NCBI GenBank assembly: GCA_035534175.1
Contig: DATLSM010000047.1
Span: forward strand, 1 to 58,745
From: DATLSM01 sp035534175
GTDB lineage: Bacteria; Actinomycetota; Thermoleophilia; Solirubrobacterales; 70-9
Reading direction: 5' to 3'
DNA length: 58,745 nt
A program made the position numbers and the translations under genes. Below the pieces are notes generated by a model. That model had not been told where the DNA came from and searched no databases. It worked only from the letters and a program-made list of their open reading frames with translations. The stretch's first letter is position 1; every line of letters begins with the position of its first letter. Positions 18,659 through 28,918 of the stretch are shown here, one piece after another.

Positions 18659-19135
18659 TCAGCCCAGCGGCCGGTAGCGGCCGGCGTGGAAGATCAGGGG
18701 GTCTCCCTCGCCGATCTCCAGGTCTCTCACCTCGCCGGTGACGATCACGTGGTCCCCAGCGGCCACCACATCGCGCAGCTCACAGGCGACCCAGATCAGC
18801 GAGCCGTCGATCGAGGGGATGCCGTCGCGCTCGCTCCAGGAGACCCCCTTCCACTTGTCGCCCGGCGGGGCCTTTGTCGCCAGCGCCCGCGCGATCTCCT
18901 CCTGGCCGGCGCGCAGGAAGCCGATTCCAAAGCGGTTGGCGCCCTGCACCGCGAGCAGCGTGCGTGAGCCGCGGTCCAGGCAGGCGAGCATCAGCATCGG
19001 CTCGATCGAGAGGGAGCAGACGGCATTGGCGGTTGCCCCCGCCGGTCCCTGGGCTCCGTTGGCGCTAACCACGGTGACGCCGGTCGGCAGGAGAGCCATC
19101 GCGGCGCGGAAACGAGTCGGATCGGGAGGCGGCAT
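18659..19135 (-). CDS. Flavin reductase-like FMN-binding protein
   Basis: A 158-aa member of the flavin reductase-like (FMN-binding split-barrel) family, which reduces FMN/FAD with NAD(P)H, often to supply two-component monooxygenases. Family features in order are FRAAMALLPTGVTVVSA near the N-terminus, GATANAVCSLSIEPMLMLACLDRGSRTL (the S-x-x-P-M-L flavin loop), FGIGFLRAGQEEIARAL, and the terminal GDHVIVTGEVRDLEI..GDPLIFHAGRYRPL. No partner oxygenase is adjacent; the class A monooxygenase at 54447 would not need one. Convergent with the membrane protein at 18191. Confidence 0.88.
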   Translation of the reverse strand: MPPPDPTRFRAAMALLPTGVTVVSANGAQGPAGATANAVCSLSIEPMLMLACLDRGSRTLLAVQGANRFGIGFLRAGQEEIARALATKAPPGDKWKGVSWSERDGIPSIDGSLIWVACELRDVVAAGDHVIVTGEVRDLEIGEGDPLIFHAGRYRPLG

Positions 19136-19179
19136 GGGAAAAGAGCGGGATCGCCGCCAGACAATATGATGCGCGCCGC

Positions 19180-19581
19180 GTGCGCCCAGCGTTGATCACA
19201 GCCATGGCGGTCGCTGCCGCCTTCGGGCTTGCCGCCTGCGGCTTCGGCCAAGAAGGAATCGCGGTCTCCAAGAGCAGCCCCTACCATCCCGGGGCGGTCG
19301 CCTTCGCCACCCACTGCTCCGGATGTCACACGCTGAACGCCGCGGGAACCCAGGGCACCGGCAATCGGGGCCAGCGGACGCAGGGTCCGAACCTCAACCA
19401 GCGAACCGAGAGTTACCAGGATGTCCTCTTCGCGATCCAAAACGGCGGCTTCACGGGAGCGATCATGCCCCAGAACATCGTGCTCGGCCACGAAGCCGAA
19501 GAGGTCGCCCGCTTCGTCGCCAAGTACGCCGGTGAAGAAGCCAATAACACGCCGCGGCCCGCCGAATCCGCCTCGCCCTAG
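19180..19581 (+). CDS. Cytochrome c lipoprotein (class I, one heme)
   Basis: A 133-aa exported protein. The N-terminal hydrophobic stretch ends in a lipobox-like FGLAAC (Cys at about 20), suggesting lipid anchoring outside the membrane. A single CxxCH heme-binding motif, HCSGCHTLN, occurs near residue 45-50. A distal methionine in GAIMPQNI follows about 50 residues later, giving a cbb3/c6-like monoheme cytochrome. The tail is Pro/Ala-rich. It starts at a GTG with no clear ribosome binding site and lies 12 bases before serS. It could shuttle electrons in the respiratory chain with the nearby complex I, but the partner is unknown. Confidence 0.85.
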   Translation: MRPALITAMAVAAAFGLAACGFGQEGIAVSKSSPYHPGAVAFATHCSGCHTLNAAGTQGTGNRGQRTQGPNLNQRTESYQDVLFAIQNGGFTGAIMPQNIVLGHEAEEVARFVAKYAGEEANNTPRPAESASP

Positions 19582-19593
19582 CGCGGGTCCCCG

Positions 19594-20865
19594 ATGCTCG
19601 ATCTAAAGCTGATCCGCTCCGACCCCGAGCGGGTCAAGACGGCGCTGGCCCGCCGCGGCGCGGCGGCCGGAGTCGAGGAGCTGCTGACCCTCGACGCCCG
19701 CCGGCGCGAGCTGCTGCCCCAGATCGAGAACGCACAGGCCGAGCGCAGGGCCCTCTCCAAGCGGATCGGCGAGGCCAGGCAGGCAGGCGAGGCCGCCGAG
19801 GGGCTGATGGCCCGTGTGCATCAGCTAAAGCAGGCGATCGAGGCTGACAAGGCCGGACTGGAGCGGACCGAGGCCGAGCTGGAGAGGGTCGCTGCCAGCC
19901 TCCCCAATCTGCCCGACCCCGATTCCCCCGACGGAATGAGCGAGGAGGACGCGGTCGTCATCCGCGAGGTGGGGGAGCGGCCTGAGTTCGGCTTCGAGCC
20001 GCGCGATCACCTGGAGATCGGCACCGAGCTGGGCCTGATCGAGATGGAGGCCGCGGCGCGGCTGTCGGGCTCCCGCTTCGCCTACCTGAAGGGCGACCTG
20101 GTGCTGCTGGAGCTGGCGTTGGTGCGCTTTGCGATCGAGCTGGTGCGGGCCGAGGGGCACGAGCCCGTGGTCCCCCCGGTCCTGGTCCGCGAGGAGGCAC
20201 TTTATGGGACCGGTTTCCTCCCCGGTGACCGCGATCAGATCTATGAGGTGGCCAGAGACGAGTTGTTTTTGGCCGGAACCTCCGAGGTGGGGCTTGCCGG
20301 GCTGCACGCCGACCAGATCCTCGATCCCGGAACGCTGCCGCTGCGCTACTCGGGCTTCTCCACCTGTTTTCGCCGCGAGGCCGGCGCCGCGGGCCGCGAC
20401 ACCCGCGGCATCTTCCGCGTCCACCAGTTCGACAAGGTCGAGATGTTCTCCTTCGTCGAGCCCTCGCGCTCGCCGGCCGAGCACGAGCGGCTGCTGGCGA
20501 TCGAGGAGCGGATCCTGGGCGAGCTGGAGATCCCCTACCGGGTCGTCAACGTCGCCGCCGGCGACCTCGGCGCCCCGGCGGCGAAGAAGTACGACTGCGA
20601 GGCGTGGATCCCCAGCCAGGGCCGCTATCGGGAGCTGACCTCGTGCTCCAACACGACCGACTACCAGGCGCGACGCCTGGGTTGTAGGTATCGCGCTGCC
20701 GACGGCGAAACTCCCCGGACGGTGCACACGCTGAATGGCACGGCGGTGGCTGTGGGGCGGACGATGATTGCGCTGATCGAGAACCGGCAGGAGAGGGATG
20801 GCGGATTCACGCTACCCAATATTTTGCATTCGTTTGGCGCGCCTGAGAGGATTGCGTCTCGGTGA
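19594..20865 (+). CDS. serS: Seryl-tRNA synthetase
   Basis: Class II aminoacyl-tRNA synthetase charging tRNA-Ser (423 aa, normal length). The N-terminal domain is the long antiparallel coiled coil that grips the tRNA (about residues 25-105, rich in Glu/Arg/Ala). The catalytic domain shows motif 2 (FRREAGAAGRDTRGIFRVHQFDKVEMF) and motif 3 (TLNGTAVAVGRTMIALIENRQ), plus the serine-binding TSEV loop (LAGTSEVGL) and CSNTTDYQARR. Starts at ATG 19594 directly after the cytochrome gene. Ends FGAPERIASR. Confidence 0.97.
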   Translation: MLDLKLIRSDPERVKTALARRGAAAGVEELLTLDARRRELLPQIENAQAERRALSKRIGEARQAGEAAEGLMARVHQLKQAIEADKAGLERTEAELERVAASLPNLPDPDSPDGMSEEDAVVIREVGERPEFGFEPRDHLEIGTELGLIEMEAAARLSGSRFAYLKGDLVLLELALVRFAIELVRAEGHEPVVPPVLVREEALYGTGFLPGDRDQIYEVARDELFLAGTSEVGLAGLHADQILDPGTLPLRYSGFSTCFRREAGAAGRDTRGIFRVHQFDKVEMFSFVEPSRSPAEHERLLAIEERILGELEIPYRVVNVAAGDLGAPAAKKYDCEAWIPSQGRYRELTSCSNTTDYQARRLGCRYRAADGETPRTVHTLNGTAVAVGRTMIALIENRQERDGGFTLPNILHSFGAPERIASR

Positions 20866-20928
20866 GCGCGGAAGAAGCAACTACCCAGCTTTGGTTTTGT
20901 GCCCCTCGAGGGGAGCGCGAGGGGTCTG

Positions 20929-21579
20929 ATGAGCACTAGCGTGCGGGAGGCCAAACGCGTCGTCCTGTGCGACGACCACGAGATCGTGCGCGAGGCGATC
21001 AAAGCGCGGATGACCAACTCGAACACGGTCGAGATCGTCGGCGAGGCGGGCAATGGGCGCGACGTCGTCGACGTGGTCAAGGAGCTCGAGCCCGACGTCC
21101 TGATCATCGACGTCGAGCTGCCCAAACGCGACGGCATCGAGGCCACCAAGGAGGTGCTCAGGGCGCGCCCGAGGACCAAGGTGATCATCTTCACCGCCCA
21201 CGCTCAGCCCGACCTCCTGGCCCTCGCGCTCCGCGCCGGCGCCTCCGGCTACGTGCTGAAGTCCGCTCCGGCTGAGGACATCGCCCGCGCGGTCAGGGCG
21301 GTGACCGGCGGCGGCACCTTCCTCGGCGGCGACTTCGCCGGCGGCAAGCCCTCCGAGGTCGAGAAGCTGCTCGAGCTCTCCCCGCGAGAGCGCCAGATCC
21401 TCGAGCTGCTGGCCGAGGGTCTGCGGGTGAAAGAGATCGCCGAGCGGCTGTCGCTCAGCCCGGCGACCGTCCACACCCATGTCCGCAACGCGATCGCCAA
21501 GCTGGAGGTCGATACCCGTACCGAGGCGGTCGCACTCGCCGTGCGCTTCAGCTACCTCGGTGCCGGCGGCGCGATTTAG
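20929..21579 (+). CDS. NarL/LuxR-family response regulator (orphan)
   Basis: A 216-aa two-domain regulator. The receiver domain has the acidic pair VVLCDDHEIVREA, the phospho-acceptor Asp in DVLIIDVELPKRDG, the Thr in IIFTAHAQ and the Lys in GYVLKSAPAEDI. The C-terminal LuxR-type helix-turn-helix has LSPRERQILELLAEGLRVKEIAERLSLSPATVHTHVRNA. The ATG at 20929 has GAGGGG about 4-9 bases upstream; a GTG at 20899 would add 10 unlikely residues. No histidine kinase is adjacent, so its partner must lie elsewhere. Its stop overlaps the convergent msrB stop by 4 bases. Confidence 0.93.
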   Translation: MSTSVREAKRVVLCDDHEIVREAIKARMTNSNTVEIVGEAGNGRDVVDVVKELEPDVLIIDVELPKRDGIEATKEVLRARPRTKVIIFTAHAQPDLLALALRAGASGYVLKSAPAEDIARAVRAVTGGGTFLGGDFAGGKPSEVEKLLELSPRERQILELLAEGLRVKEIAERLSLSPATVHTHVRNAIAKLEVDTRTEAVALAVRFSYLGAGGAI

Positions 21580-21968
21580 CCCTGCTCGAATTTCAGCGCG
21601 CAGCCGTTGATGCAGTAGCGCTGGCCGCCCGGCCCCGGGCCGTCCTCGAAGACGTGGCCAAGGTGGGCGTCGCAGTGCTTGCAGACGACCTCGGTGCGCC
21701 GCATGAAGACGCTGCTGTCGGGGCGCAGCTCGACGTGCTCCAGATTGACCGGCTCGGTGAAGCTTGGCCAGCCGGTGCCTGAGTCGAACTTGGTGTCGGA
21801 GGAGAACAGCTCCGTGCCACAGCAGACGCAGCGGTACATACCACCGCTCTTCTCGTCCCAGTAGGGCCCGGTGAAGGCCGGCTCGGTGCCGGCCTCGCGG
21901 GTCACCTCGTACTGCTCCGGGGTCAGCTGCTCACGCCACTCCCGCTCGGGTTTCTCGATTTTCTCCAT
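21576..21968 (-). CDS. msrB: Peptide-methionine (R)-S-oxide reductase
   Basis: Repairs the R-epimer of methionine sulfoxide in proteins using thioredoxin (130 aa, typical). Zinc ligands are the pairs CVCC (residues about 47-50) and CKHC. The catalytic cysteine is in RYCINGCALKF, and the substrate region is SGTGWPSF and HLGHVFEDGPGPGGQRYC. The family's usual RYCxNS is here RYCINGCAL, placing an extra Cys three residues after the catalytic one; this could act as resolving cysteine. Stand-alone gene, not fused to msrA. Confidence 0.95.
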   Translation of the reverse strand: MEKIEKPEREWREQLTPEQYEVTREAGTEPAFTGPYWDEKSGGMYRCVCCGTELFSSDTKFDSGTGWPSFTEPVNLEHVELRPDSSVFMRRTEVVCKHCDAHLGHVFEDGPGPGGQRYCINGCALKFEQG

Positions 21969-22018
21969 GGCCCAGCGTAGAGGTCGCCGGCAGCCGCCCG
22001 CTCGGGCACCCCCCTACG

Positions 22019-22813
22019 ATGGCCCGCGTGTCCGAGGCGTTCTACCTGCCTGCCGCCGAGGGATTCATCGCCACCGAGCTGACGCGAGGGCCTTGGGACC
22101 CCGGAGCCCAGCATGGCGGGCCGCCCTCGGCGCTGCTCGGGCGCGAGATCGAGCGGGTCGACGGGGGTGGCGGCTTTCAGATCGGGCGGGTCACGGTCGA
22201 GATCCTGCGGCCGGTCCCGATCGGGCCGCTGCGGGTCGAGGCGCAGGTGGCGCGCCCGGGGCGCAGGGTGCAGCTGATCGAGGCCTCGCTCTGGACCGAT
22301 GATGGCGAGGTGATGAAGGCCCGGGCCTGGCGGCTGCGCAAGGGAGAGGTCGAGATTCCCGACGAGGTGGCCGCCGCCCCCGCGCCGCCCCCCGGTCCCG
22401 AGCAGGGGGACCGATCCGAGTTCTTCCACACCGGCCAATCGGCCGGCTACCACACGGCGATGGAATGGCGCTCGGTCGGCGGTGGCTTTCTCCAGCCCGG
22501 GCCGGCCACCGTCTGGATGCGGATGGGATGTGCGCTGGTGGCCGGCGAGGAGCCGACCCCCCTGCAGCGCACCCTGGTCGCGGCCGACGTGGGGAACGGG
22601 ATAAGCGCGGTGCTGGACTGGCGCCGCTACCTGTTCATCAACGTGGACCTCAGCGTCTACCTCGAGCGGATGCCGGAGGGCGAGTGGATCTGCGTCGATG
22701 CGCTCACCCTGCCGCAGGCAAGCGGCGTGGGGACCGCCGAGTCTGTTCTCTTCGACCAGCGTGGCCGCATCGGCCGCGCCGCCCAGGCTCTGCTGATCGC
22801 CGAGCGCGCCTGA
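22019..22813 (+). CDS. Acyl-CoA thioesterase family protein (double hotdog)
   Basis: A 264-aa protein of the TesB-like thioesterase type built of two hotdog folds. The N-terminal half shows HGGPPSALLGREIERV and VEILRPVPIGPLRVEAQVARPGRRVQLIEASLW, the usual hotdog strand pattern with the active-site loop near GPWDPGAQHGG. The C-terminal half carries the second hotdog (RYLFINVDLSVYLERMPEGEWICVDAL ... AESVLFDQRGRIGRAAQALL). It hydrolyses acyl-CoA or a related thioester; the substrate cannot be read from sequence. A start at the GTG three codons downstream is also possible. Confidence 0.85.
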   Translation: MARVSEAFYLPAAEGFIATELTRGPWDPGAQHGGPPSALLGREIERVDGGGGFQIGRVTVEILRPVPIGPLRVEAQVARPGRRVQLIEASLWTDDGEVMKARAWRLRKGEVEIPDEVAAAPAPPPGPEQGDRSEFFHTGQSAGYHTAMEWRSVGGGFLQPGPATVWMRMGCALVAGEEPTPLQRTLVAADVGNGISAVLDWRRYLFINVDLSVYLERMPEGEWICVDALTLPQASGVGTAESVLFDQRGRIGRAAQALLIAERA

Positions 22814-22853
22814 GCCCCGGTGCAGGGTCGAGGAGGGCCAGACCGCCCAGGCC

Positions 22854-23639
22854 TCAGCGAAGAAGGCCGGTGAGGTCCTCGATCACCAGGTCGGGGGGTG
22901 GGTTGGCCTGCTCGGCCCCGGCGCGAGAGGTGGCGCCGCTTAAGACGAGGATCGTCGCCAGCCCCGCCCGGCGCCCGCCCTCGATGTCGGAAGCGATCCG
23001 GTCGCCGACCATCGCCACCCGCTCGACCCCGGGGATCAGCCCGCGCGCCATCTCGAACATCCGCGCTTCCGGCTTGCCGCCGATCTCAGCCGTCCTCCCG
23101 CTCGCGGTCTCCACCGCGGCGAGGATCGCCCCCGTCCCCGGCCAGGGGCCGCCCGGTGCCGGCAGGTTCGGGTCGCGGCTGGTGGCAAACAACGCCGCGC
23201 CGCGCTGCAGCGCCAGCGCCGCGGTCAGCAGCTCCTCGTAGTCAAAGCCGCGGTGGCCGGAGACCAGCACCGCGTCGGCCTCCCGACCGGCCTCCCCCTC
23301 CAGCGTCCGCAGCCCCGCCGCCCGCGCCGTCTGCCAGAAGGCCTCGGCGCCGATCACGAACACCGGTGCACCGGCGCCGACCGAGCTCACCGCCAGCCGC
23401 GCCGTCGCGAGGCCGGCGGTGAGGACCCGATCCTCAGCGATCGAAACGCCGGCACCGCGCAGGCGCTCGGCGTAGGCGGACCCCGGCCTGCCCGGGTTGT
23501 TGGTGAGGAAGACGATCTCCTTGCCCCTCTCCATCAGCTCCCGCAGCGCCTCCGGCGCCCCCGGCACAAACCCGCTCCCCACCCAGACCACCCCATCGAG
23601 GTCAATCAGGAACCCGTCGAATTCATCCGCTGAGCTCAC
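22854..23639 (-). CDS. HAD-superfamily (subfamily IIA) sugar phosphatase, NagD-like
   Basis: A 261-aa HAD hydrolase. Motif I is FLIDLDGVVWVG with the nucleophile Asp and the acid/base Asp. Motif II is VFLTNNPGRP (Thr/Asn), a hallmark of the IIA p-nitrophenyl-phosphatase/NagD subfamily. The catalytic Lys is in IGGKPEARMFEMA, and motif IV is RVAMVGDRIASDIEGGRRAGL. The C2 cap domain lies between motifs II and III. Probable intracellular phosphatase of small sugar or nucleotide phosphates. The start is a GTG without an obvious ribosome binding site, 36 bases from the divergent ABC transporter gene. Confidence 0.9.
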   Translation of the reverse strand: MSSADEFDGFLIDLDGVVWVGSGFVPGAPEALRELMERGKEIVFLTNNPGRPGSAYAERLRGAGVSIAEDRVLTAGLATARLAVSSVGAGAPVFVIGAEAFWQTARAAGLRTLEGEAGREADAVLVSGHRGFDYEELLTAALALQRGAALFATSRDPNLPAPGGPWPGTGAILAAVETASGRTAEIGGKPEARMFEMARGLIPGVERVAMVGDRIASDIEGGRRAGLATILVLSGATSRAGAEQANPPPDLVIEDLTGLLR

Positions 23640-23675
23640 CCGGAGCAGGCTACGCCGCTCGATACGGTTCGAGCT

Positions 23676-24402
<727 letters not shown>

Positions 24403-24410
<8 letters not shown>

Positions 24411-26952
24411 GCTCGCGCTCAAGAGCCTCTGGGCGCGCAAGGTGCGGGCCCTCAGCACGGCGCTGGCGGTGGTGATCGGAGTCGCCTTCGTCTCCGGCTC
24501 CTACATCCTCACCGACACGATTTTCGCTGCCTTCGAAGAAATCTTCAGCGAGTCGCTGAAGGGGACCAGCGTGGTGGTCACGGCGAGGAACCCGGTCAAG
24601 CAGGAGAGCGGTGAAGTGCCGACGATCCCGGCTGCCCTGCTTCCCCGGGTGCGGGGGACTCCCGGCACCCGCCTCGCCGCCGGGGCGATATTTACCCCCG
24701 GCGCTTTCTTCAACTCCCAGGGCAAGGCGATCGGGACCAAATTCGCCCCCAAGTTCATCTCCTCGACCCTGCCCCACGGGCTCGAGTCGCTCACCTATGT
24801 CGACGGGCACCGGCCGCGCGGTCCCACCCAGGCCTCGATCGACAAGGCGGCGGCGGAAAGCTCGGGCCTCTCGCTCGGCGACAGCCTGAAGATCGTCGGT
24901 CAGGGCGCCGCCAGGCCGTTTCGCCTGGTCGGCCTGACCCAGCTCGGCAGCTCGTCCTTCGGCGGCGCCAGCATCGCCCAGGTCACGCTGCCGGTCGCCC
25001 AGCAGCTGACCCACAAGGTCGGGCGCTTCGACCAGATCTCGGTCGCCGCTCTGAGCGGCACCTCGCCGATCGCGCTCAGGCGCCGCATAGAGCGGGTCGT
25101 GCCGCGCTCGGCCCGGGTTCAGACGGCGAAGGAAAGCGCCGACCGCAGCTCCGAAGAAATCCGCGAAAACCTCGGCTTCCTGCCGACGATCCTGCTGGTC
25201 TTCGGCTTCGTCGCCGTCTTCGTCGGCGCCTTCCTGATCTTCAACACCTTCTCGATCACCGTCGCCCAGCGGGTCTCGGAGTTCGGATTGTTGCGCACGC
25301 TCGGTGCCTCCCGGCGCCAGATCCTCGCCTCCGTGGTGGTCGAAGCGCTGGCGATCGGGCTGCTCGGGGCGATTGCCGGCATCGCCGGGGGCTACCTGAT
25401 CGCCGAGCTGCTGAACGCGCTTTTCAAGGCCTTCGGGCTCGACCTGCCGACAACCGCCCTGGTGATGAAGACAAGGACGATCGTCGTCTCCCTGGTGATC
25501 GGCGTGGCCGTCACCCTCGTCTCCTCGATGGTGCCGGCGCTGCGCTCGACGCGGGTTCCGCCGATCGCCGCCCTGCAGGCGTTCAGCCCACCGAGCAGCC
25601 GCCGCCGGCGGCTGCTCGGTGCGGTCCTGGCGATCCTCCTCGGCCTCGCCGGCCTGGCGATCCTCCTCGCCGGGTTGTTCGGCGGCGGCAGCGGCGACAC
25701 CCGAGCGGGCCTGATGGGCGGCGGCGCGGTCGCTGTGGTCCTCGGTGTATCGCTCTTCAGCCCGCGCCTCGTGCCCCCGCTGGCGAGGATCGCCGGCTGG
25801 CCACTGGAGCGGCTGCGGCGGCTGACCGGCCGCCTGGCCCGGGAGAACGCGCAGCGCAACCCCGGCCGCACGGCGGTCACCGCGGCGGCGCTGATGATCG
25901 GCCTCGCCCTGGTCACCTTCGTCACCGTCTTCGCCGCCGGGCTGAAGAGCTCCGTCGCCCAGGTCATCGACCAGAACTTCGAGGGTGGCCTGGTGATCCA
26001 GAGCAGCAACGGCTTCACCCCGATCCCGGCCGCCGCGGCCGCCGCGGCGCGCAGGGTCCCGGGAGTCGCGCTGGTCCCCACCGTGCGCTCTGTCCAGGCC
26101 AAGCTTTTGGGCAATGGGGCGACGGTGCGGGTCAGCGCCCCCTCCGCCGAAATCGGCGCGGCGGTCCAGGTCGAATGGAAGAAGGGCCGCCCGGCGACTC
26201 TGCGCAACCTGCGGGACGGGCAGGCGGTCGTCTCGGAATCCTTTGCCTCCGAACACGGTCTCGGGGTGGGCGGTCGCGTTCGCCTGCTGAGCCAAACGGG
26301 GGCGCGCCCGGCCTTCACCGTCAGCGGCGAGTTCTCCTCCAAGCTCAAAGTGTTCGGCAGCGTCCTGATCACCCAGCCGGCGATGGCCGGTGCCTTCCAC
26401 CAGAGCGAGGACTCGATTGACTTCGTCAAGATCGCCGCGGGGGCCAATCCCGCCCGCGTCCAGGCCCTGTTGACGGCGGGTGCCGAACGCGCCTTCCCCA
26501 CCGCCGAAGTGCTCAACCAGCAGGAACTGAAGGAAAGCCGCGAAAATCAGATCGATGGGCTGGTCCGCCTCGTCTACGCCCTTCTCGCCCTGGCGATCGT
26601 GATCTCGCTGTTCGGGATCGCCAACACGCTGGCGCTCTCGATTCACGAGCGCACGCGGGAGCTGGGGATGCTGCGCGCGATCGGCATGTCGCGCCGCCAG
26701 GTGCGGACGATGGTCCGCTACGAGGCGGTGATCACCGCCCTGATCGGGGCGATTCTCGGCATGGTCCTGGGGGTCGTATTCGCCGCGCTGATCGCCCAGC
26801 CGCTGAAGAGCGAAGGTTTCACCCTCTCCTATCCGCTGGGGACGCTGGTCCTGCTCCTCGTCTTCTCCGCCTTCGCCGGGGTTCTCGCCGCGATCGCGCC
26901 CGCCCGCCGCGCCGCCCGGCTCGACGTGCTCAGGGCCCTGCAGTATGAGTGA
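24403..26952 (+). CDS. ABC transporter permease with two FtsX domains
   Basis: An 849-aa permease. Helix 1 at the N-terminus (LSTALAVVIGVAFVSGSYIL) is followed by a large extracytoplasmic domain (about 45-255). Next comes an FtsX core (GFLPTILLVFGFVAVFVGAFLIFNTFSITVAQRVSEFGLLRTLGASRRQ...). A second MacB-like periplasmic segment and a second FtsX core follow (LLALAIVISLFGIANTLALSIHERTRELGMLRAIGMSRRQVR). The E-x-G-x-L-R-A-x-G-M-S-x-x-Q motif occurs in both halves. This architecture pairs with the MacB-type ATPase just upstream and belongs to mechanotransmission-type ABC systems. Its 3' end overlaps the convergent sulfatase gene by 23 bases. Confidence 0.93.
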
Positions 26953-28795
26953 GGGCCTGCAGCGAGGTCGGCCCTTCGCCTTCGCCTTCGATCGATGTCA
27001 CCGGCGTGGCCGGTGAGACGCAGATCGCGGCTCGCGGGTTGCAGCTGTGCCGAATCGGAGGTAGGTCATCGGCGATCGGGAGGCGGCAGGAGGGACCGGA
27101 GCAGTTCCGCAGCAGGCTGAGCTGGGCGGCCAGGTAGTTGCGCACGGAGAAGAAATCAGGGTTGTCTATCTGTGAGCTCAACTCGTAGGGGTCCGTCTGC
27201 ATGTCATAGAGCTCCGTTTCGCCGTCCACGTATTCGATGTACTTGTATGGGCCGACCCTGATCCCCACGTAGCTGATCGGAGGTGCCGAGTTGCTCTTCG
27301 TGCTTTCGGCAGCGGCTTCAGCCTCATCTGAGCTGCTGCCGAAGAACGACTCGAGCAGCACCGCTCCTTTGGAGAGCCTGCGGGGATGTTCGGCGTAGGG
27401 CAGCATCGAGAAGCCGTCGAGCGTCTGATCGGCGTGGGCCTGGGCGATCTGCAGGATCGTCGGTGCGAGGTCGACATTGGCGACCAGCGCGTCGGAGGTG
27501 GTGTCGGGCTTCAGCCCCGGTCCGCGGACCAGCAGCGGCAGGTGGGTGGAGGACTCATAGGGGAGGAACTTCGAGCGCTTGATCCGGTGCTCGCCCTCGA
27601 AGTAGCCGTTGTCGGAGGTGTAGAAGATGTAGGTGTTGCTCAGCTGCCCGTCGCGCTTCAGCGTTTCGACGATCTGCTGCACCCCGTCGTCGACCGAGCG
27701 CAGCGATTCCAGCTCTTTTTGATATTCGACCTCGATCTCGTGGATCTGGCTCGGGTTGAGTCGCGGAAGGTTGCGGATAAAGCTGGGCTTGTCGGAGACG
27801 TTTGCTTCATTGAAATTGGGCTTTTCCGGCACCCGCACGGAGGCCAGGGAGCCGTAATAGCGGGTCGCCGGCTCGGGTCCCGCCGGGGGGTGGAAGTCGC
27901 CGTGCGGGGTGATGTAGTCGAGCGCCATGTAGAACGGCTGGCCGAGCTGGGTCGAGGTGTTTATCTGTTCCTGCGCCCGCTGGGTGAGGACGTCAGTCTG
28001 GTAGTTGCAGCCACCGCTTTCGGGCGGGGCGTACTGGGGGCAGGTGACCGGGTCCCTGGGTTCGTAGTCGAGGTTGCCGAAGGGGCCCTGGAGGGCGCCG
28101 TTGACGTTCAGCGTGTAGCCGTAGAAGTGGTGGGTCGAGGACTCGTTGTTGAGCGTTTCCCAGTCCGACCACCCCGGCGGCTCTTCGGTCGGGGTGCTGT
28201 AGGGGGGTTCCCCGTACTGGTTGAGGAACTTGCCGATGTGGATCGTCCGGTAGCCGGCTTCCTGCAGCCAGATCGCGAGGTTGTGGTGCTCGGCCGGGGA
28301 GTGGATGAAGGTCGGGTAGGCGCCGTCGTTGCCGATTTCGGGGTTGTTGCCCTTGACCCCGTTGTTGTGGGCGTAGGCCCCGGTCAGGTAGGTGGCTCGC
28401 GAGGGCGCACAGAGCGAGTCGGAGACGTAGTAGTTGGCGAAGGTGACGCCGCCACGGCCGAGGAGGCGCAGGGTGTTTCGCATCACCGGCACCTGATGAC
28501 CCTGGGGGTTTGTGAACGTCTGGTACATCTCGTCCATGTCCTGGTCGTCGGTGAGGATGAAGATCACGTTTGGGCGCCGGCTGGGGACGGCCGCGATGGC
28601 ACCGCTTTCATTCAGCGCGATCGCCAGGGCGCAGGTCGCTGCGCCGAGCAGCGCCGCGGCCAGCAGGCGCCCCGGAAGCCGCCATGCACTCGTTGCCTGC
28701 CGCACGGTGCCCACCGACGCGAATAACCGACGGGTGGCGCCGGAGTTTCGGCCTGCGGCGCAGGGTTGCCTGCGCTGGGTGTGGCTCGTCTTCAA
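26930..28795 (-). CDS. Secreted type I sulfatase
   Basis: A 621-aa alkaline-phosphatase-fold sulfatase. The N-terminus has a hydrophobic export segment (LLAAALLGAATCALAIAL). It is followed by metal-binding PNVIFILTDDQDMDE and the formylglycine signature SDSLCAPSRATYLTG (C-x-P-S-R), whose Cys must be converted to formylglycine by a generating enzyme. Later metal and substrate residues are ITPHGDF, YTSDNGYFEGEHRIKRSKFLPYE. This core resembles choline/arylsulfatase and N-acetylglucosamine-6-sulfatase types. The final 70 residues are Cys/Pro-rich. It probably removes sulfate esters from polysaccharides outside the cell; the substrate is not determined. Start uncertain within the first 45 residues. 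Confidence 0.93.
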   Translation of the reverse strand: MKTSHTQRRQPCAAGRNSGATRRLFASVGTVRQATSAWRLPGRLLAAALLGAATCALAIALNESGAIAAVPSRRPNVIFILTDDQDMDEMYQTFTNPQGHQVPVMRNTLRLLGRGGVTFANYYVSDSLCAPSRATYLTGAYAHNNGVKGNNPEIGNDGAYPTFIHSPAEHHNLAIWLQEAGYRTIHIGKFLNQYGEPPYSTPTEEPPGWSDWETLNNESSTHHFYGYTLNVNGALQGPFGNLDYEPRDPVTCPQYAPPESGGCNYQTDVLTQRAQEQINTSTQLGQPFYMALDYITPHGDFHPPAGPEPATRYYGSLASVRVPEKPNFNEANVSDKPSFIRNLPRLNPSQIHEIEVEYQKELESLRSVDDGVQQIVETLKRDGQLSNTYIFYTSDNGYFEGEHRIKRSKFLPYESSTHLPLLVRGPGLKPDTTSDALVANVDLAPTILQIAQAHADQTLDGFSMLPYAEHPRRLSKGAVLLESFFGSSSDEAEAAAESTKSNSAPPISYVGIRVGPYKYIEYVDGETELYDMQTDPYELSSQIDNPDFFSVRNYLAAQLSLLRNCSGPSCRLPIADDLPPIRHSCNPRAAICVSPATPVTSIEGEGEGPTSLQALTHTAGP

Positions 28796-28918
28796 TCGGG
28801 CGCGAAGACTACGATCAAGTTCGGCCGCGCGAGCAGCCGTGGCGCAGGAGGCGCCTCACAGCTCCTCGCTTCGGTGCTCATCTCCCCCTCAATACCCCCG
28901 TGGGTAGCGGTGGCCGGT

